Origin: Actinoplanes subtropicus
Lineage (GTDB): Bacteria > Actinomycetota > Actinomycetes > Mycobacteriales > Micromonosporaceae
DNA: 64,000 nt
Direction: 5' to 3'
Assembly: GCF_000721705.1 (NCBI RefSeq)
Contig: NZ_JOJL01000008.1
Location: forward strand, 124,001-188,000
Below are positions 25,582-36,964 of this stretch, piece after piece. The notes under the pieces were generated by a model. It was not told where the DNA came from. It saw only the letters and a program-made list of their open reading frames with translations, and made no database searches. A program made the position numbers and the translations under genes. Within the stretch, counting starts at the first letter, position 1. Each line of letters starts with the position of its first letter.

Positions 25582-25962
25582 ATGGCACGTCTAGTCGGCG
25601 TGGATCTGCCCCGCGAGAAGCGGATGGAGATCGCGCTCACCTACATCTACGGGATCGGTCGCACCCGTGCCGTCGAGGCACTGACCGCCACCGCGATTGA
25701 CCTGAACAAGCGCGCCAAGGACCTCTCGGACGAGGAGCTGGTTCAGCTCCGCGACTACATCGAGGCCAATTTCAAGGTAGAAGGTGACCTTCGCCGCGAG
25801 GTCGCCGCGGACATCCGACGCAAGGTCGAAATCGGCTGCTACGCCGGCATCCGCCACCGCCGGGGCCTGCCCGTGCGGGGTCAGCGCACCCGGACCAACG
25901 CGCGTACGCGCAAGGGTCCGAAGCGCACGGTCGCTGGTAAGAAGAAGCCGGGTCGGAAGTAA
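25582..25962 (+). CDS. rpsM: 30S ribosomal protein S13
   Basis: S13, 126 residues, lies in the 30S head and contacts the 50S subunit and P-site t[23 protein letters not shown], the helix-two-turn-helix and the [20 protein letters not shown] motif are typical, with a basic C-terminal tail. Confidence 0.99.
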   Translation: MARLVGVDLPREKRMEIALTYIYGIGRTRAVEALTATAIDLNKRAKDLSDEELVQLRDYIEANFKVEGDLRREVAADIRRKVEIGCYAGIRHRRGLPVRGQRTRTNARTRKGPKRTVAGKKKPGRK

Positions 25963-25979
25963 TAGGAGCGCACTGACTT

Positions 25980-26387
25980 ATGCCACCGAAGGCACGCGCT
26001 GGGGCCGCAGTCAAGAAGGTCCGGCGCAAGGAACGCAAGAACGTCGCCCACGGGCAGGCGCACATCAAGAGCACCTTCAACAACACCATCGTGTCGATCA
26101 CCGACCCGACCGGTGCGGTCATCTCCTGGGCCTCGTCCGGCCAGGTCGGTTTCAAGGGCTCCCGCAAGTCGACCCCGTTCGCCGCGCAGCTGGCCGCCGA
26201 GGCCGCCGCCCGCCGGGCGATGGAGCACGGCATGCGCAAGGTCGACGTGTTCGTCAAGGGCCCCGGCTCCGGCCGGGAGACCGCGATCCGTTCGCTGCAG
26301 GCCGCGGGCCTCGAGGTCGGCCAGATCGCCGACGTCACCCCGCAGCCGCACAACGGTTGCCGTCCGCCGAAGCGTCGCCGGGTCTGA
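25980..26387 (+). CDS. rpsK: 30S ribosomal protein S11
   Basis: S11, 135 residues, forms the platform of the 30S subunit at the mRNA exit. The core [18 protein letters not shown] and the C-terminal [18 protein letters not shown] are standard; the first 20 residues are a basic extension. It starts 17 bases after rpsM. Confidence 0.99.
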   Translation: MPPKARAGAAVKKVRRKERKNVAHGQAHIKSTFNNTIVSITDPTGAVISWASSGQVGFKGSRKSTPFAAQLAAEAAARRAMEHGMRKVDVFVKGPGSGRETAIRSLQAAGLEVGQIADVTPQPHNGCRPPKRRRV

Positions 26388-26403
26388 GGGAGATCTAGGA
26401 ACA

Positions 26404-27030
26404 ATGGCTCGTTATACAGGTGCGGACTGCAAGCGCTGCCGCCGCGAGAAGATGAAGCTGTTCCTCAAGGGCAGCAAGTGCGACGGGCCGAAGTGCCCGT
26501 TCGAGTCGCGTCCCTTCCCGCCCGGCCAGCACGGCCGCGGCCGGACCAAGGAGACCGAGTACCTGCTCCAGCACCGCGAGAAGCAGAAGGCCCGCCGCGT
26601 CTACGGCGTGCTCGAGAAGCAGTTCCGCGGTTACTACGAGGAGGCTGTCACCAAGCCCGGCAAGACCGGTGAGGTGCTGCTGCAGATCCTCGAGTCGCGT
26701 CTCGACAACGTCGTCTACCGGGCCGGCCTCGCGCAGTCCCGGGACATGGCCCGGCAGCTGGTCAAGCACGGCCACTTCCTGGTCAACGGCGTCAAGGTGG
26801 ACATCCCGTCCTACCGCGTCAAGGAGCACGACATCGTCACGACCCGGGAGAAGTCGAAGGAGATGACCCCCTTCGTCGTCGCCCAGGCCCAGGCCGGGTC
26901 CCGGCCGGTGCCGGCGTGGCTCGAGCCGATCCCCAGCGAGATGAAGATCCTCGTGCACTCGCTCCCGTCCCGCGCGGTCATCGACACGCAGGTCCAGGAG
27001 CAGCTGATCGTCGAGCTTTACTCCAAGTAA
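26404..27030 (+). CDS. rpsD: 30S ribosomal protein S4 (zinc form)
   Basis: S4, 208 residues, is a primary 16S binder and accuracy protein. ATG 26404 gives MARYTGADCKRCRREKMKL. Cys9, Cys12, Cys26 and Cys31 show the zinc-containing C+ form. The S4 RNA-binding fold (RLDNVVYRAGLAQSRDMARQLV...HFLVNG) is intact. A long 13-bp stem follows before rpoA. Confidence 0.98.
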   Translation: MARYTGADCKRCRREKMKLFLKGSKCDGPKCPFESRPFPPGQHGRGRTKETEYLLQHREKQKARRVYGVLEKQFRGYYEEAVTKPGKTGEVLLQILESRLDNVVYRAGLAQSRDMARQLVKHGHFLVNGVKVDIPSYRVKEHDIVTTREKSKEMTPFVVAQAQAGSRPVPAWLEPIPSEMKILVHSLPSRAVIDTQVQEQLIVELYSK

Positions 27031-27035
27031 GGCTC

Positions 27036-27098
27036 TTTGGGATGCCGGCCGCCCTCCTGCCGCAGTTCGGGTTTTGGCGGGCAGTCCGGCATCCCAAA
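27036..27098 (+). promoter_or_regulatory. Long-stem hairpin between rpsD and rpoA
   Basis: TTTGGGATGCCGG (27036-27048) pairs perfectly with 27086-27098 (13 bp). An inner CCGCC/GGCGG stem (27049-27053 with 27076-27080) extends it. The structure begins 6 bases after the rpsD stop and ends 52 bases before rpoA. No T-run follows on the plus strand. It may be a partial terminator, an RNase III site or a ribosomal-protein target. Confidence 0.65.
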
Positions 27099-27150
27099 AA
27101 CATCAGGACGGCCATCAAATAGCGGGTGGCCTGACAGAAAGAAGAATTGC

Positions 27151-28173
27151 GTGCTCATCAGCCAGCGGCCGACCCTCTCGGAGGAGTCGCTCTCGGAGAC
27201 CCGCTCCCGGTTCACCATCGAGCCTCTGGAGCCGGGTTTCGGCTACACCCTCGGCAACTCCCTCCGCCGGACTCTGCTGTCGTCCATCCCGGGCGCGGCG
27301 GTGACCAGCATCAAGATCGACGGCGTCCTGCACGAGTTCACCACCATCCCCGGTGTCAAGGAGGACGTGGTCGAGCTGGTCATGAACGTCAAGGAGCTCA
27401 CGGTCAGCTCCGAGCACGACGAGCCGGTCAGCATGTACCTGCGCAAGCAGGGCCCGGGCGACGTCACCGCCGGTGACATCCAGCCCCCGGCCGGCGTCTC
27501 CGTGCACAACCCCGACCTGAAGCTGGCCACGCTCAACAGCAAGGGCCGGCTCGACATGGAGCTCACCGTCGAGCGGGGCCGTGGCTACGTCACGGCGGCG
27601 CAGAACAAGAACACCGGCGCCGAGATCGGCCGGATCCCGGTCGACTCGATCTACTCGCCGGTGATGAAGGTGACCTACCGCGTCGAGGCGACCCGTGTCG
27701 AGCAGCGCACCGACTTCGACCGCCTGATCATCGACGTCGAGTCGAAGGCGTCCATCTCGCCCCGTACCGCGCTGGCGTCGGCCGGCTCGACCCTCGTCGA
27801 GCTGTTCGGCCTCTGCCGCGAGCTGGACGAGACCGCCGAGGGCATCGACATCGGTCCGTCCCCGCAGGACGCTCAGCTGGCCGCCGACCTGGCCCTGCCG
27901 ATCGAGGAGCTGGACCTCACCGTCCGGTCGTACAACTGCCTCAAGCGCGAGGGCATCAACAGCGTGGGCGAGTTGATCGGACGTACGGAAGCCGATCTTC
28001 TGGATATAAGGAATTTCGGTCAGAAGTCCATCGACGAGGTCAAGATGAAGCTCGCCGGAATGGGCCTGGGGCTCAAGGACAGCGCGCCGTCCTTCGACCC
28101 GGCGCACGTCGTGGATTCGTTCGGCGACGTGGACTACGACACCGACGACTACCGCGAGACCGAGCAGCTGTAA
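27151..28173 (+). CDS. rpoA: RNA polymerase alpha subunit
   Basis: Alpha, 340 residues, drives polymerase assembly and contacts activators and UP elements. GTG 27151 gives [20 protein letters not shown], the actinobacterial start; earlier in-frame starts would read through the upstream hairpin. The N-terminal domain has [19 protein letters not shown] linker leads to the C-terminal domain (about 255-310), with [15 protein letters not shown] and the [14 protein letters not shown] stretch. The end is acidic. Confidence 0.98.
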   Translation: MLISQRPTLSEESLSETRSRFTIEPLEPGFGYTLGNSLRRTLLSSIPGAAVTSIKIDGVLHEFTTIPGVKEDVVELVMNVKELTVSSEHDEPVSMYLRKQGPGDVTAGDIQPPAGVSVHNPDLKLATLNSKGRLDMELTVERGRGYVTAAQNKNTGAEIGRIPVDSIYSPVMKVTYRVEATRVEQRTDFDRLIIDVESKASISPRTALASAGSTLVELFGLCRELDETAEGIDIGPSPQDAQLAADLALPIEELDLTVRSYNCLKREGINSVGELIGRTEADLLDIRNFGQKSIDEVKMKLAGMGLGLKDSAPSFDPAHVVDSFGDVDYDTDDYRETEQL

Positions 28174-28209
28174 GCTCGGCGGCCGCGCCATTCACAAGGA
28201 GCATCCGAA

Positions 28210-28731
28210 ATGCCCACGCCCACCAAGGGTCCCCGCCTCGGCGGCAGCCCGGCGCACGAGAAGCTGATCCTGGCCAACCTGGCCACGGAGCTCTTCCGGC
28301 ACGGGAAGATCAAGACCACCGAGACGAAGGCCAAGCGGCTGCGCCCGCTGGCTGAGCAGCTCATCACGAAGGCCAAGCGCGGCGACCTGCACTCCCGTCG
28401 CCGGGTCCTGACCGTCGTGCGGGACAAGGACGTCGTGTACGCCCTGTTCGAGCAGATCGCTCCGCGGTACGGCAACCGGCCGGGCGGCTACACCCGCATC
28501 ACCAAGACCGGCCCGCGCAAGGGCGACGCCGCTCCGATGGCCGTCATCGAGCTGGTCGAGGAGCTGCAGGTCGCGGCCACCACGGCGCCGGCGAAGAAGG
28601 CCGCCAAGAAGGCCGCGGCGCAGCAGGACAAGGTCGAGGCGCTGGCCCGCGAGGACGAGGCGCCCGCCGCCACGCCCGAGCCCGAGCCGGTGGCCGACGA
28701 CGAGGTCGCCGAGGTTCCGGACGACAAGTAA
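28210..28731 (+). CDS. rplQ: 50S ribosomal protein L17
   Basis: L17 core (about 1-118: [37 protein letters not shown]) is standard. The protein is 173 residues because of a C-terminal extension, first Lys/Ala-rich ([10 protein letters not shown]) and then acidic and Pro-rich. Such tails are common in actinobacterial L17. It is the last gene of the alpha operon. Confidence 0.98.
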   Translation: MPTPTKGPRLGGSPAHEKLILANLATELFRHGKIKTTETKAKRLRPLAEQLITKAKRGDLHSRRRVLTVVRDKDVVYALFEQIAPRYGNRPGGYTRITKTGPRKGDAAPMAVIELVEELQVAATTAPAKKAAKKAAAQQDKVEALAREDEAPAATPEPEPVADDEVAEVPDDK

Positions 28732-28746
28732 GTCTCATCGAGATCG

Positions 28747-28778
28747 GCCCGGCACCCCGAGGTGCCGGGCCTTTCTTT
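28747..28778 (+). terminator. Intrinsic terminator of the alpha operon
   Basis: A perfect 10-bp GC-rich stem (28747-28756 with 28761-28770) with a 4-base CCGA loop is followed by CTTTCTTT. This is the clearest classical intrinsic terminator in the window. Confidence 0.92.
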
Positions 28779-28791
28779 GTCGGAGGGGTGA

Positions 28792-29604
28792 ATGGGTTCG
28801 ATCCGCTTGCGCCTGGACGTGTCGTACGACGGGGCCGATTTCTCCGGGTGGGCCGCGCAGCCCGCTCGGCGTACGGTCGCCGGGGTCTTGATCTTGGCCT
28901 TGGAACGCCTGGTCGGGGCGGACACGCCGCTGGGGCTGACGGTGGCGGGACGGACCGACGCCGGGGTGCACGCCACCGGGCAGGTCTGCCACCTCGACTT
29001 TCCGCTGGACGCGTGGGGCGAGCTGGAGGGGACGCTGCTGCGCCGGCTGGCCGCGCTGATGCCGCCGGACGCCCGGGTGCGGGCGATCACGCCGGTGCCG
29101 GAGACCTTCGACGCGCGCTTCTCGGCGACCTTCCGGCGGTACGAGTACCGGGTCGCGGACACGCCGTGGGGCCCGGAGCCGCTGCGCCGGCACGACACCC
29201 TCGGCTGGGTGCGTCCGCTCGACCTGGACCGGCTCAACGCGGCCGCGGCCGGTCTGGTCGGCGAGCACGACTATGCGGCCTACTGCAAAAGAAAAGAGCA
29301 TGCGACGACCGTACGGGCGATCACCCGGCTCGATTGGCGGCGCGATCCGGACGGCGTCTGCGTGGCGACCGTGCAGGCCGACGCGTTCTGCCAGTCGATG
29401 GTCCGCAGCCTGGTCGGGGCCATGCTCACGGTGGGCGACGGGCGACGCGAGCCGTCCTGGCCGGCGACCCTGCTCACGCTGCGGGAACGTTCGAGCGAGG
29501 TGACCGTGGCCCCGGCCCACGGGCTCACCCTGGTCGCGGTCGGTTATGCCGAGGAGGCCGACTACGCGGCCCGCGCGGAGGCCACCCGCCGGCTGCGCGC
29601 CTAG
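28792..29604 (+). CDS. truA: tRNA pseudouridine synthase A
   Basis: TruA, 270 residues, makes pseudouridine at positions 38-40 of tRNA. The catalytic aspartate is Asp56 in AGRTDAGVH. DARFSATFRRYEYRV and FCQSMVRSLVGAML are further family blocks. The ribosome site GGAGGGG is 4 bases before ATG 28792, right after the alpha operon terminator. Its stop overlaps that of a convergent minus-strand gene by three bases. Confidence 0.97.
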   Translation: MGSIRLRLDVSYDGADFSGWAAQPARRTVAGVLILALERLVGADTPLGLTVAGRTDAGVHATGQVCHLDFPLDAWGELEGTLLRRLAALMPPDARVRAITPVPETFDARFSATFRRYEYRVADTPWGPEPLRRHDTLGWVRPLDLDRLNAAAAGLVGEHDYAAYCKRKEHATTVRAITRLDWRRDPDGVCVATVQADAFCQSMVRSLVGAMLTVGDGRREPSWPATLLTLRERSSEVTVAPAHGLTLVAVGYAEEADYAARAEATRRLRA

Positions 29605-30329
29605 GGTTCGCGGCGGGCCATCACCGTGGTGCCGAGATAGCTGTCGACCAGGTCGTTGGTGATCCGGACCGCGTACGGGTCGCCGGCCGGCACCACCTCG
29701 CCGCCCGGCCGGTTGATCACGCAGTACAGCAGGTAGCGGCCGCGGGTCCGCCAGCCCACCTGGGAGGTGGGCAGGACATCCGGGTCGAGGCCGGCGCGGG
29801 GCAGGGTGGCGAAGGTGCCCTCGCCCGTCTCCACCAGGTGTCGCAGCTTGCCGTCGACGTCGGCCGCGCCCGGCGCGTCGGCCAGGCCGAACACGCCCGC
29901 GGTGACCTCGTAGCCGCCGTACGGCGCGACCAGGCCGGCGCGTATCACCTGGTCGCAGCCGTGGTCGGCGAGCAGCGAACCGAGCGCGCCGACCGTCGCC
30001 GTGGAGCAGTCGGCGTCGAGGTGGGTCATGGTGATCCGGTACGGCTGGGCCGCCGGCGGACGCACGACCTCCCGGTCCGGGAAGACCTCGTCGAGCGAGA
30101 GCGGCTCCGCGTCCACCTTGGGGTCGGCCGGGACCGGGGTGTCGTCGCGATGGTGCTCGCCGGCGACCACGAAGAACACGGTCACCGCGAGCAGGCCGAG
30201 CAGGATCAGTCCGCCGAGGCCGCGGACCAGGAACTCGGCGGCGCGCTCCGGCTCGCGGACGGCCCTCCGGCGTGCGCGGCTGGGCGAGCGGTGCTGTCCG
30301 GCGGGCGCGAGGGGGGTCCCGTACAGCAT
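29601..30329 (-). CDS. Single-pass membrane protein of unknown function
   Basis: This is a 242-residue protein with a short basic cytoplasmic head, one membrane helix (about 38-60, LGGLILLGLLAVTVFFVVAG) and an extracytoplasmic domain of about 180 residues. That domain contains Cys in DCSTAT, DHGCDQV and LLYCVIN. ATG 30329 is favoured because TACCGT (reverse strand, 30337-30342) lies exactly 7 bases upstream, as for a leaderless mRNA. No family is recognised. The ends of this gene and truA overlap tail to tail. Confidence 0.75.
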   Translation of the reverse strand: MLYGTPLAPAGQHRSPSRARRRAVREPERAAEFLVRGLGGLILLGLLAVTVFFVVAGEHHRDDTPVPADPKVDAEPLSLDEVFPDREVVRPPAAQPYRITMTHLDADCSTATVGALGSLLADHGCDQVIRAGLVAPYGGYEVTAGVFGLADAPGAADVDGKLRHLVETGEGTFATLPRAGLDPDVLPTSQVGWRTRGRYLLYCVINRPGGEVVPAGDPYAVRITNDLVDSYLGTTVMARREP

Positions 30330-30425
30330 GCATTTCACGGTAGGAGCGCACGGTGGTCGATGGACGCACTGACTGTGCGGCACCCCGGCGCACCTGGTCG
30401 TTCGGAGCGGCGGCAGACTGGCGGG

Positions 30426-31037
30426 GTGACCGCCGAGCATTACTTCAGCGCCGAGCCCAGCGCGCCCGCCCAGCGTGGCGAGATCGAGTTCAGCGTCGCC
30501 GGGCGCGACTACCGGCTGGTCGTGGCGTCCGGCGTCTTCTCGGCCGGCCGGCTCGACCCGGGCACCACCGTACTGCTGCGGAAGGGCGACCTGCCCACGG
30601 CAGCGGCCACCGGGGTCTTCCTCGACCTCGGCTGCGGGTACGGTCCGATCGCCGCGGTGCTGGCCACCGAGTCACCACGGGCGACGGTCTGGGCGATCGA
30701 CGTGAACTCACGGGCCCGCGAGCTGACCGCCGAGAACGCGGAAACGCTGGGCCTGGCCAACCTCAAGGTGGCCGAGCCGGAAGAGGTGCCCGGCGAGGTC
30801 GTCTTCGACCAGATCTGGAGCAACCCGCCGACCCACGTGGGCAAGGCCGAGCTGCGCGCGCTGATGGAGCGCTGGCTGCCGCGGCTCGCCCCGGACGGGG
30901 TGGCCTGGCTGGTGATCAACCGGCATCTCGGCGGGGACTCGCTGCACGCCTGGCTGGTCGAGCTGGGCTGGTCGGTCGAGCGGATGGCCAGCCAGAAGGG
31001 GTTCCGAGTGCTGCGCGTGTGCCGGAAAACCGGCTGA
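30426..31037 (+). CDS. RsmC-like class I methyltransferase
   Basis: This 203-residue SAM-dependent methyltransferase has motif I DLGCGYGPI (about 66-74) and motif IV SNPPTHVGK, the NPP signature of base N-methyltransferases. It matches the single-domain form of the RsmC/RlmG family, which modifies guanine N2 in rRNA. GTG 30426 has CAGACT 6 bases upstream and no clear ribosome site. Whether it targets G1207 of 16S rRNA is inferred from family resemblance only. Confidence 0.85.
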   Translation: MTAEHYFSAEPSAPAQRGEIEFSVAGRDYRLVVASGVFSAGRLDPGTTVLLRKGDLPTAAATGVFLDLGCGYGPIAAVLATESPRATVWAIDVNSRARELTAENAETLGLANLKVAEPEEVPGEVVFDQIWSNPPTHVGKAELRALMERWLPRLAPDGVAWLVINRHLGGDSLHAWLVELGWSVERMASQKGFRVLRVCRKTG

Positions 31038-31071
31038 CCGAAGCGGCCCTCGCCGGGGAGAATGCTGGCCC

Positions 31072-32718
31072 ATGGGTTACGTGGATGTCGCCGGAGTGGG
31101 CTACGTGCTGCCCGACGGCCGTGAGCTGTTCGCCGACGTGTCGTTCCGGGTCGGTGAGGGCGCCAAGGTCGCGCTGGTCGGGCCGAACGGCGCGGGCAAG
31201 ACCACGCTGCTGCGGATGGTCGCCGGTGACCTGCCGACCCCGAGCGGCGGCATCGCGCGCTCCGGCGGCCTCGGGGTGATGCGCCAGTTCATCGGCATGA
31301 TCGGCGACGACCGTACGCTCGAGGAGCTGGCTCTTTCGCTGGTCGAGCCGGCGCTCGGCGCGGCCGGGGAGCGGCTTGCCACCGCCGCGGCGACGCTCGA
31401 CGAGACCGAGCGCAGCCAGCTCGCGTACGCCAATGCCCTGGCGCACTGGGGCGAGGTGGGCGGCTACGACGCCGAGGTCCTCTTTGACACCGTCGCGGTC
31501 GGCATCCTCGGCAAACCGTGGGACGAGGTGCGCCACCGGCCGGTCCGCACGCTCTCCGGTGGACAGCAGAAGCGCTTCGCCCTCGACCTACTGCTGCGCG
31601 GGCGGGACGAGGTGCTGCTGCTCGACGAGCCGGACAACTTCCTCGACGTGCCCGGCAAGCGCTGGCTCGAGGAACGGCTGCGGGAGTCGTCGAAATCCGT
31701 GTTGTACGTGTCGCACGACCGCGAGCTGCTGGCCGAGACCGCGAACCGGGTGGTCGCGGTCGAGGGCGGCAGCGCCTGGACCCATCCGGGCGGGTTCGCC
31801 TCCTGGCACGAGGCCCGGGTGCACCGGCACGAGAAGCTCGAGGAGAATCGCCGGCGCTGGGACGAGGAGCATCAGAAACTGCGCGAGCAGATGCTGATGT
31901 ACAAGCAGAAGGCCGCCTACAACTCCGATATGGCCTCTAGATATCAGTCCGCGCAGACGAAGCTCCGGAAGTTCGAGGAGGCGGGCCCGCCGCCGCTGCC
32001 GCCGAAGGACCAGTCGCTGCGGATGAACCTGCGCGGCGGCCGCACCGGCAAGCGCGCTGTGATCTGCGAGCAGCTCGAAATGGAGGACCTGACCTTCCCG
32101 TTCGACCTGGAGATCTGGTACGGCGACCGGGTCGCGGTGTTAGGGGCGAACGGGACCGGGAAATCGCACTTCCTGCGGCTGCTGGCGGGCGGCGGCACCG
32201 ACCCGGACATCGACAACAGGCCGGTGGACGGGGCGCCGCTCGCGCACGTCAAGCACACCGGGGTGGCCCGGCTGGGCGCGCGGGTGCGTCCCGGGCACTT
32301 CTCGCAGACGCACGACCGGCCCGAGCTGCTCGAACGCACGCTGGTGGAGATCCTCTGGCGCGGTGACGACCACCGCGCCGGGATGGACCGGGCCGGGGCG
32401 ATGAAGGCGCTCAACCGGTACGAGCTGGCTGGGCAGGGCGACCAGCGGTTCGGCACGCTCTCCGGCGGGCAGCAGGCGCGGTTCCTGGTGCTGCTGCTGG
32501 AGCTGTCCGGGGCGACAGTTCTGCTGCTGGACGAACCGACGGACAACTTGGACCTTGCCTCGGCGGAGGCGCTGGAAGAGGGGCTGAAGCAGTTCGAGGG
32601 GACGGTGATAGCGGTCACGCACGACCGCTGGTTCACCCGGTCGTTCGACCGCTTCGTGCTGTTCCAGGGCGACGGCGAGGTGATCGAGACCCCGGAGCCG
32701 GTCTGGGACGTCCGCTGA
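31072..32718 (+). CDS. ABC-F family ATPase
   Basis: This protein of 548 residues has two ABC domains and no membrane segments, so it belongs to ABC-F proteins that act on the ribosome. Domain 1 has Walker A GPNGAGKTT (about 39-47), signature LSGGQQKRFA and Walker B LLLDEPDNFLD. A charged linker (about 240-300, EKLEENRRRWDEEHQKLREQ) follows. Domain 2 has GANGTGKSHF, LSGGQQARF and LLLDEPTDNLDL. Both catalytic glutamates are present. Members are translation factors or antibiotic-resistance proteins; which applies cannot be told from sequence alone. Confidence 0.93.
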   Translation: MGYVDVAGVGYVLPDGRELFADVSFRVGEGAKVALVGPNGAGKTTLLRMVAGDLPTPSGGIARSGGLGVMRQFIGMIGDDRTLEELALSLVEPALGAAGERLATAAATLDETERSQLAYANALAHWGEVGGYDAEVLFDTVAVGILGKPWDEVRHRPVRTLSGGQQKRFALDLLLRGRDEVLLLDEPDNFLDVPGKRWLEERLRESSKSVLYVSHDRELLAETANRVVAVEGGSAWTHPGGFASWHEARVHRHEKLEENRRRWDEEHQKLREQMLMYKQKAAYNSDMASRYQSAQTKLRKFEEAGPPPLPPKDQSLRMNLRGGRTGKRAVICEQLEMEDLTFPFDLEIWYGDRVAVLGANGTGKSHFLRLLAGGGTDPDIDNRPVDGAPLAHVKHTGVARLGARVRPGHFSQTHDRPELLERTLVEILWRGDDHRAGMDRAGAMKALNRYELAGQGDQRFGTLSGGQQARFLVLLLELSGATVLLLDEPTDNLDLASAEALEEGLKQFEGTVIAVTHDRWFTRSFDRFVLFQGDGEVIETPEPVWDVR

Positions 32719-32746
32719 GCTGGCTGGCTCCCCTTCGCTCCGCGGA

Positions 32747-32840
32747 CGATCGCCTTGTAACCGGTGAGATGGCATGTGGTTTCCGTCGCCGCGGTGTTTA
32801 CGGTGCCGGAAACCACACGCCATCTCACCGGCGGCGATCG
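32747..32840. repeat. 94-nt interrupted palindrome upstream of the thi operon
   Basis: A three-part inverted repeat: CGATCGCC (32747-32754) with 32833-32840; CCGGTGAGATGGC (32761-32773) with 32819-32831; TGTGGTTTCC (32775-32784) with 32808-32817. Only one A-C mismatch separates the two inner stems, giving 23 pairs in 24 positions around a 23-base loop. It starts 28 bases after the ABC-F stop. It may be a bidirectional terminator or a mobile palindromic element. Confidence 0.85.
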
Positions 32841-32884
32841 CTAGCTTTTCCGTCGCTGGGCGATTACGGTCCGAGAGAAGACAA

Positions 32885-32973
32885 CCCCACGGGAGTCCGG
32901 TGCACCGGGCTGAGAGGGGGGCTGATGCGGCCCCCGACCGTCGAACCTGATCCGGATCATGCCGGCGCAGGGA
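32885..32973 (+). promoter_or_regulatory. TPP riboswitch (THI element)
   Basis: The conserved TPP aptamer is clear: ACGGGAGTCCGGTG, then CCGGGCTGAGAGGG, a variable GGGGGCTGATGCGGCCCCC arm, then ACCTGATCCGGATCATGCC and CGCAGGGAGG. CTGAGA and CCTGATC are the hallmark pyrimidine- and pyrophosphate-sensor bases. The 3' strand of the closing stem runs into AGGGAGGAG, the likely ribosome site of thiE, so TPP binding should block translation initiation. It governs the whole thi operon. No second copy lies before thiC. Confidence 0.95.
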
Positions 32974-32985
32974 GGAGCGTTCGTT

Positions 32986-33761
32986 TTGTTTCCTCGTTTG
33001 CACATCGTCACCGACTCGCTCCAGGTCGTGCGGGCGGCGGTCGGGCAGGGGCCGGTCGCCATTCAGGTGCGGGTCAAGACGTCGGACCGGGCGGCCTATG
33101 AGCTGACCGTCGAGGCGCTCGCGTTGTGTCGTGCGGCCGGGGCGATGTGCCTGGTGGACGATCGGGTCGGGGTGGCGCTCGCGGCCGGGGCGGACGGCGT
33201 CCACGTCGGCGCCGAGGACCTGCCGGTGGCGGCGGTCCGGCGCGTGCTGGGGGCGGCGGCCGTGGTGGGAGCAACCTGCCGTGCGCCGGAAGCCGCGCGC
33301 GCCGCGGTCGCCGAGGGGGCCAGCTATCTCGGGGTCGGGCCGGCCTTCGCCACGTCCAGCAAGGACGGGTTGCCGCCGCCGCTCGGGGCGGCCGGGATCG
33401 GGGCGGTGGCCGACGCGGTGCCGGGCACGCCGGTGATCGCGATCGGCGGGATCACCGCGGCTCGGGTCGCTCAGCTGCCCGGGTACGGGGTGGCGGCGAT
33501 CTCGGCAGTCGCGCGGGACCCGGCCGCGGGGACCAAGTCGCTGCTCGACGCTCTGGCAGACCGGCTCGACGGGGCGGATCGGCACGACGTGGCGGATCGG
33601 CTCGACGTGGCGGATCGGCTCGACGTGGCGGATCGGCTCGACGTGGCGGATCGGCTCGACGGGGTGGATCGGCTCGACGGGGTGGATCGGCTCGACAGGG
33701 CGGATCGACTCGACAGGGCGGATCGACTCGACAGGGCGGATCGACTCGACAGGGCGGACCG

Positions 33762-33765
<4 letters not shown>
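32986..33765 (+). CDS. thiE: Thiamine-phosphate synthase with repeat tail
   Basis: ThiE joins HMP-PP and HET-P to form thiamine phosphate. The barrel domain (1-190) shows LHIVTD, QVRVK, LVDDR, GADGVHVGAEDLP, GVGPAFATSSKDG and AIGGI. TTG 32986 lies 10 bases after GGAGG (32971-32975); an in-frame ATG at 32959 falls within the riboswitch and is less likely. Residues 191-259 are a tandem hexapeptide repeat ADRLDV/G/R, 11.5 units, absent from normal ThiE (about 210 residues). The stop overlaps the thiO ATG by four bases. Confidence 0.93.
33556..33762 (+). repeat. 18-bp tandem repeat, 11.5 units, at the end of thiE
   Basis: Units of the type GCGGATCGGCTCGACGTG repeat with an exact 18-bp period (207 bp in total). 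They translate as ADRLDV, ADRLDG, VDRLDG and ADRLDR. Variants cluster in order (GTG, then GGG, then AGG units), as expected from successive local duplication. Confidence 0.95.

Positions 33766-36960
<3,195 letters not shown>

Positions 36961-36964
<4 letters not shown>

Noticed and set aside
32959..32985. ThiE start at ATG 32959
   Set aside because: This ATG is inside the TPP aptamer; TTG 32986 follows the GGAGG site and matches the family start better.
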